Positions 63,507 through 64,000 of a DNA stretch of 64,000 bases are shown in pieces. The stretch covers positions 3,304,001-3,368,000 of the forward strand of contig NZ_LT838813.1 in the NCBI RefSeq assembly GCF_900176595.1, given 5' to 3'. The first letter of the stretch is position 1, and the number at the start of each line of letters is the position of its first letter. A model generated the notes under the pieces. The model made no database searches. It was not told the origin of the DNA and worked only from the letters and a program-made list of their open reading frames with translations. A program made the position numbers and the translations under genes. This DNA comes from Aquiflexum balticum DSM 16537. Lineage in GTDB: Bacteria > Bacteroidota > Bacteroidia > Cytophagales > Cyclobacteriaceae.

Positions 63507-64000
63507 TCATATTTTATTTCCCCTCAAAAATTCTTGGATTCCCATCCTTTTTTTTCCTTCCAATTGAAGTTCAAGAATTTTAATACTTCCCTTTCCAGTT
63601 TGAAAAACAAGATTTGTTCTGCCATCTGAAAGAAACTCCCCAGGGTTTAAATTTGCATGAATCTTATTTGATACTTCTGTTTTGAATACTTTGCACATTT
63701 TTCCCTGAAATTGCGTCCAGGCAGCAGGGTAGGGAGAAAGCCCTCTTACATGATTGTGTATTTCTTCAGCCGGTTTATTCCAATCAATCTCACAGGTTTC
63801 TTTATATATTTTGGGAGCATGAGGAGTGATTTTTTGCTCCTCTTGTGGTTTTGGATCTATTTCTTGATTCGCAACGGCTTCTAATGTTTTCAAAACCAAA
63901 GAGGCTCCTTTAGTCATCAACCTTTGATAAAGTGTTCCGGCATTATCTTCAGGGTAAATAGGTTCTTTTTCCTGGAATATGATACTTCCCGTATCGATTT
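63507..64000 (-). CDS. fmt: Methionyl-tRNA formyltransferase, partial (C-terminal part)
   Basis: The gene runs off the window end; only its 3' part is here (about 164 codons). From the edge inward the frame reads IDTGSIIFQEKEPIYPEDNA and then the C-terminal domain with EIDWNKPAEEIHNHVRGLSP and YPAAW. This matches Fmt, which formylates initiator methionyl-tRNA. The coding frame is open up to base 64000, so the true start lies beyond the window. Expected full length is about 310 residues. Confidence 0.9.
   Translation of the reverse strand, partial: IDTGSIIFQEKEPIYPEDNAGTLYQRLMTKGASLVLKTLEAVANQEIDPKPQEEQKITPHAPKIYKETCEIDWNKPAEEIHNHVRGLSPYPAAWTQFQGKMCKVFKTEVSNKIHANLNPGEFLSDGRTNLVFQTGKGSIKILELQLEGKKRMGIQEFLRGNKI

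Overview
The window looks like chromosomal DNA of a Bacteroidota bacterium, most likely an aerobic member of the order Cytophagales (Cyclobacteriaceae-like). I infer this from AT-rich coding sequence, almost no Shine-Dalgarno sites, TAnnTTTG-type promoter boxes, family choices typical of the group (GH97, GH109, GH32, putative LptD, IcmF, DUF4412, OmpA-era barrel proteins, S8 lipoproteins) and intergenic spacers filled with palindromic or short-period repeats. About 50 protein genes are supported. I saw no rRNA, tRNA, CRISPR array or prophage.

Layout. 1-2.2 kb: small XRE regulator, a short UPF0158-like protein, a beta-barrel protein and a VOC protein. 2.4-11 kb: CPA2 antiporter, zinc metallopeptidase, hydroxyacid dehydrogenase, myo-inositol oxygenase followed by an SSS symporter (a plausible inositol-to-glucuronate pair), a DUF2892 protein and a TAT-exported GH109 protein. 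11.2-14.7 kb (minus strand): a tightly packed, overlapping cluster WD40 - DivIVA - FolB - ChaN - DUF4268. 14.7-16.8 kb: phosphopantetheinyl transferase, thioredoxin-like protein, SirB1 family protein. 17.1-18.65 kb: an apparently intact IS3-family element with a canonical A AAA AAG frameshift site and 18-bp terminal inverted repeats. 18.7-28.8 kb: acyl-CoA carboxylase, amidase divergent from LptD, a TPP enzyme, an M20 peptidase and a YdcF protein.

28.8-29.6 kb: an MNT/HEPN toxin-antitoxin pair with a clear promoter. 29.7-40.7 kb: a large FAD/Fe-S oxidoreductase, an S8 protease and an AddA/AddB-like helicase-nuclease pair. 40.9-45.6 kb: a histidine-phosphatase-like lipoprotein and two glycoside hydrolases (GH32, GH97). 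45.6-49.4 kb: a site-2 protease with CBS domains translationally coupled to a Ca-type P-ATPase. 49.7-57.8 kb: fused IcmF, then OsmC, a small protein, a Cache-like lipoprotein and a hybrid histidine kinase, the last two overlapping. 57.8-64 kb (minus strand): dihydrolipoyl acyltransferase, CinA, dihydrofolate reductase, DUF4412 protein, a RES/Xre toxin-antitoxin pair with a palindromic operator candidate, and the 3' part of methionyl-tRNA formyltransferase running off the window end.

The most interesting material is the pairing of genes by stop/start overlap (Cache lipoprotein with hybrid kinase; site-2 protease with P-ATPase; WD40/DivIVA cluster) and the dense set of palindromic and short-period repeats placed right at gene ends. 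I did not find a system that I could call wholly new from sequence alone; the candidates above are stated as hypotheses.
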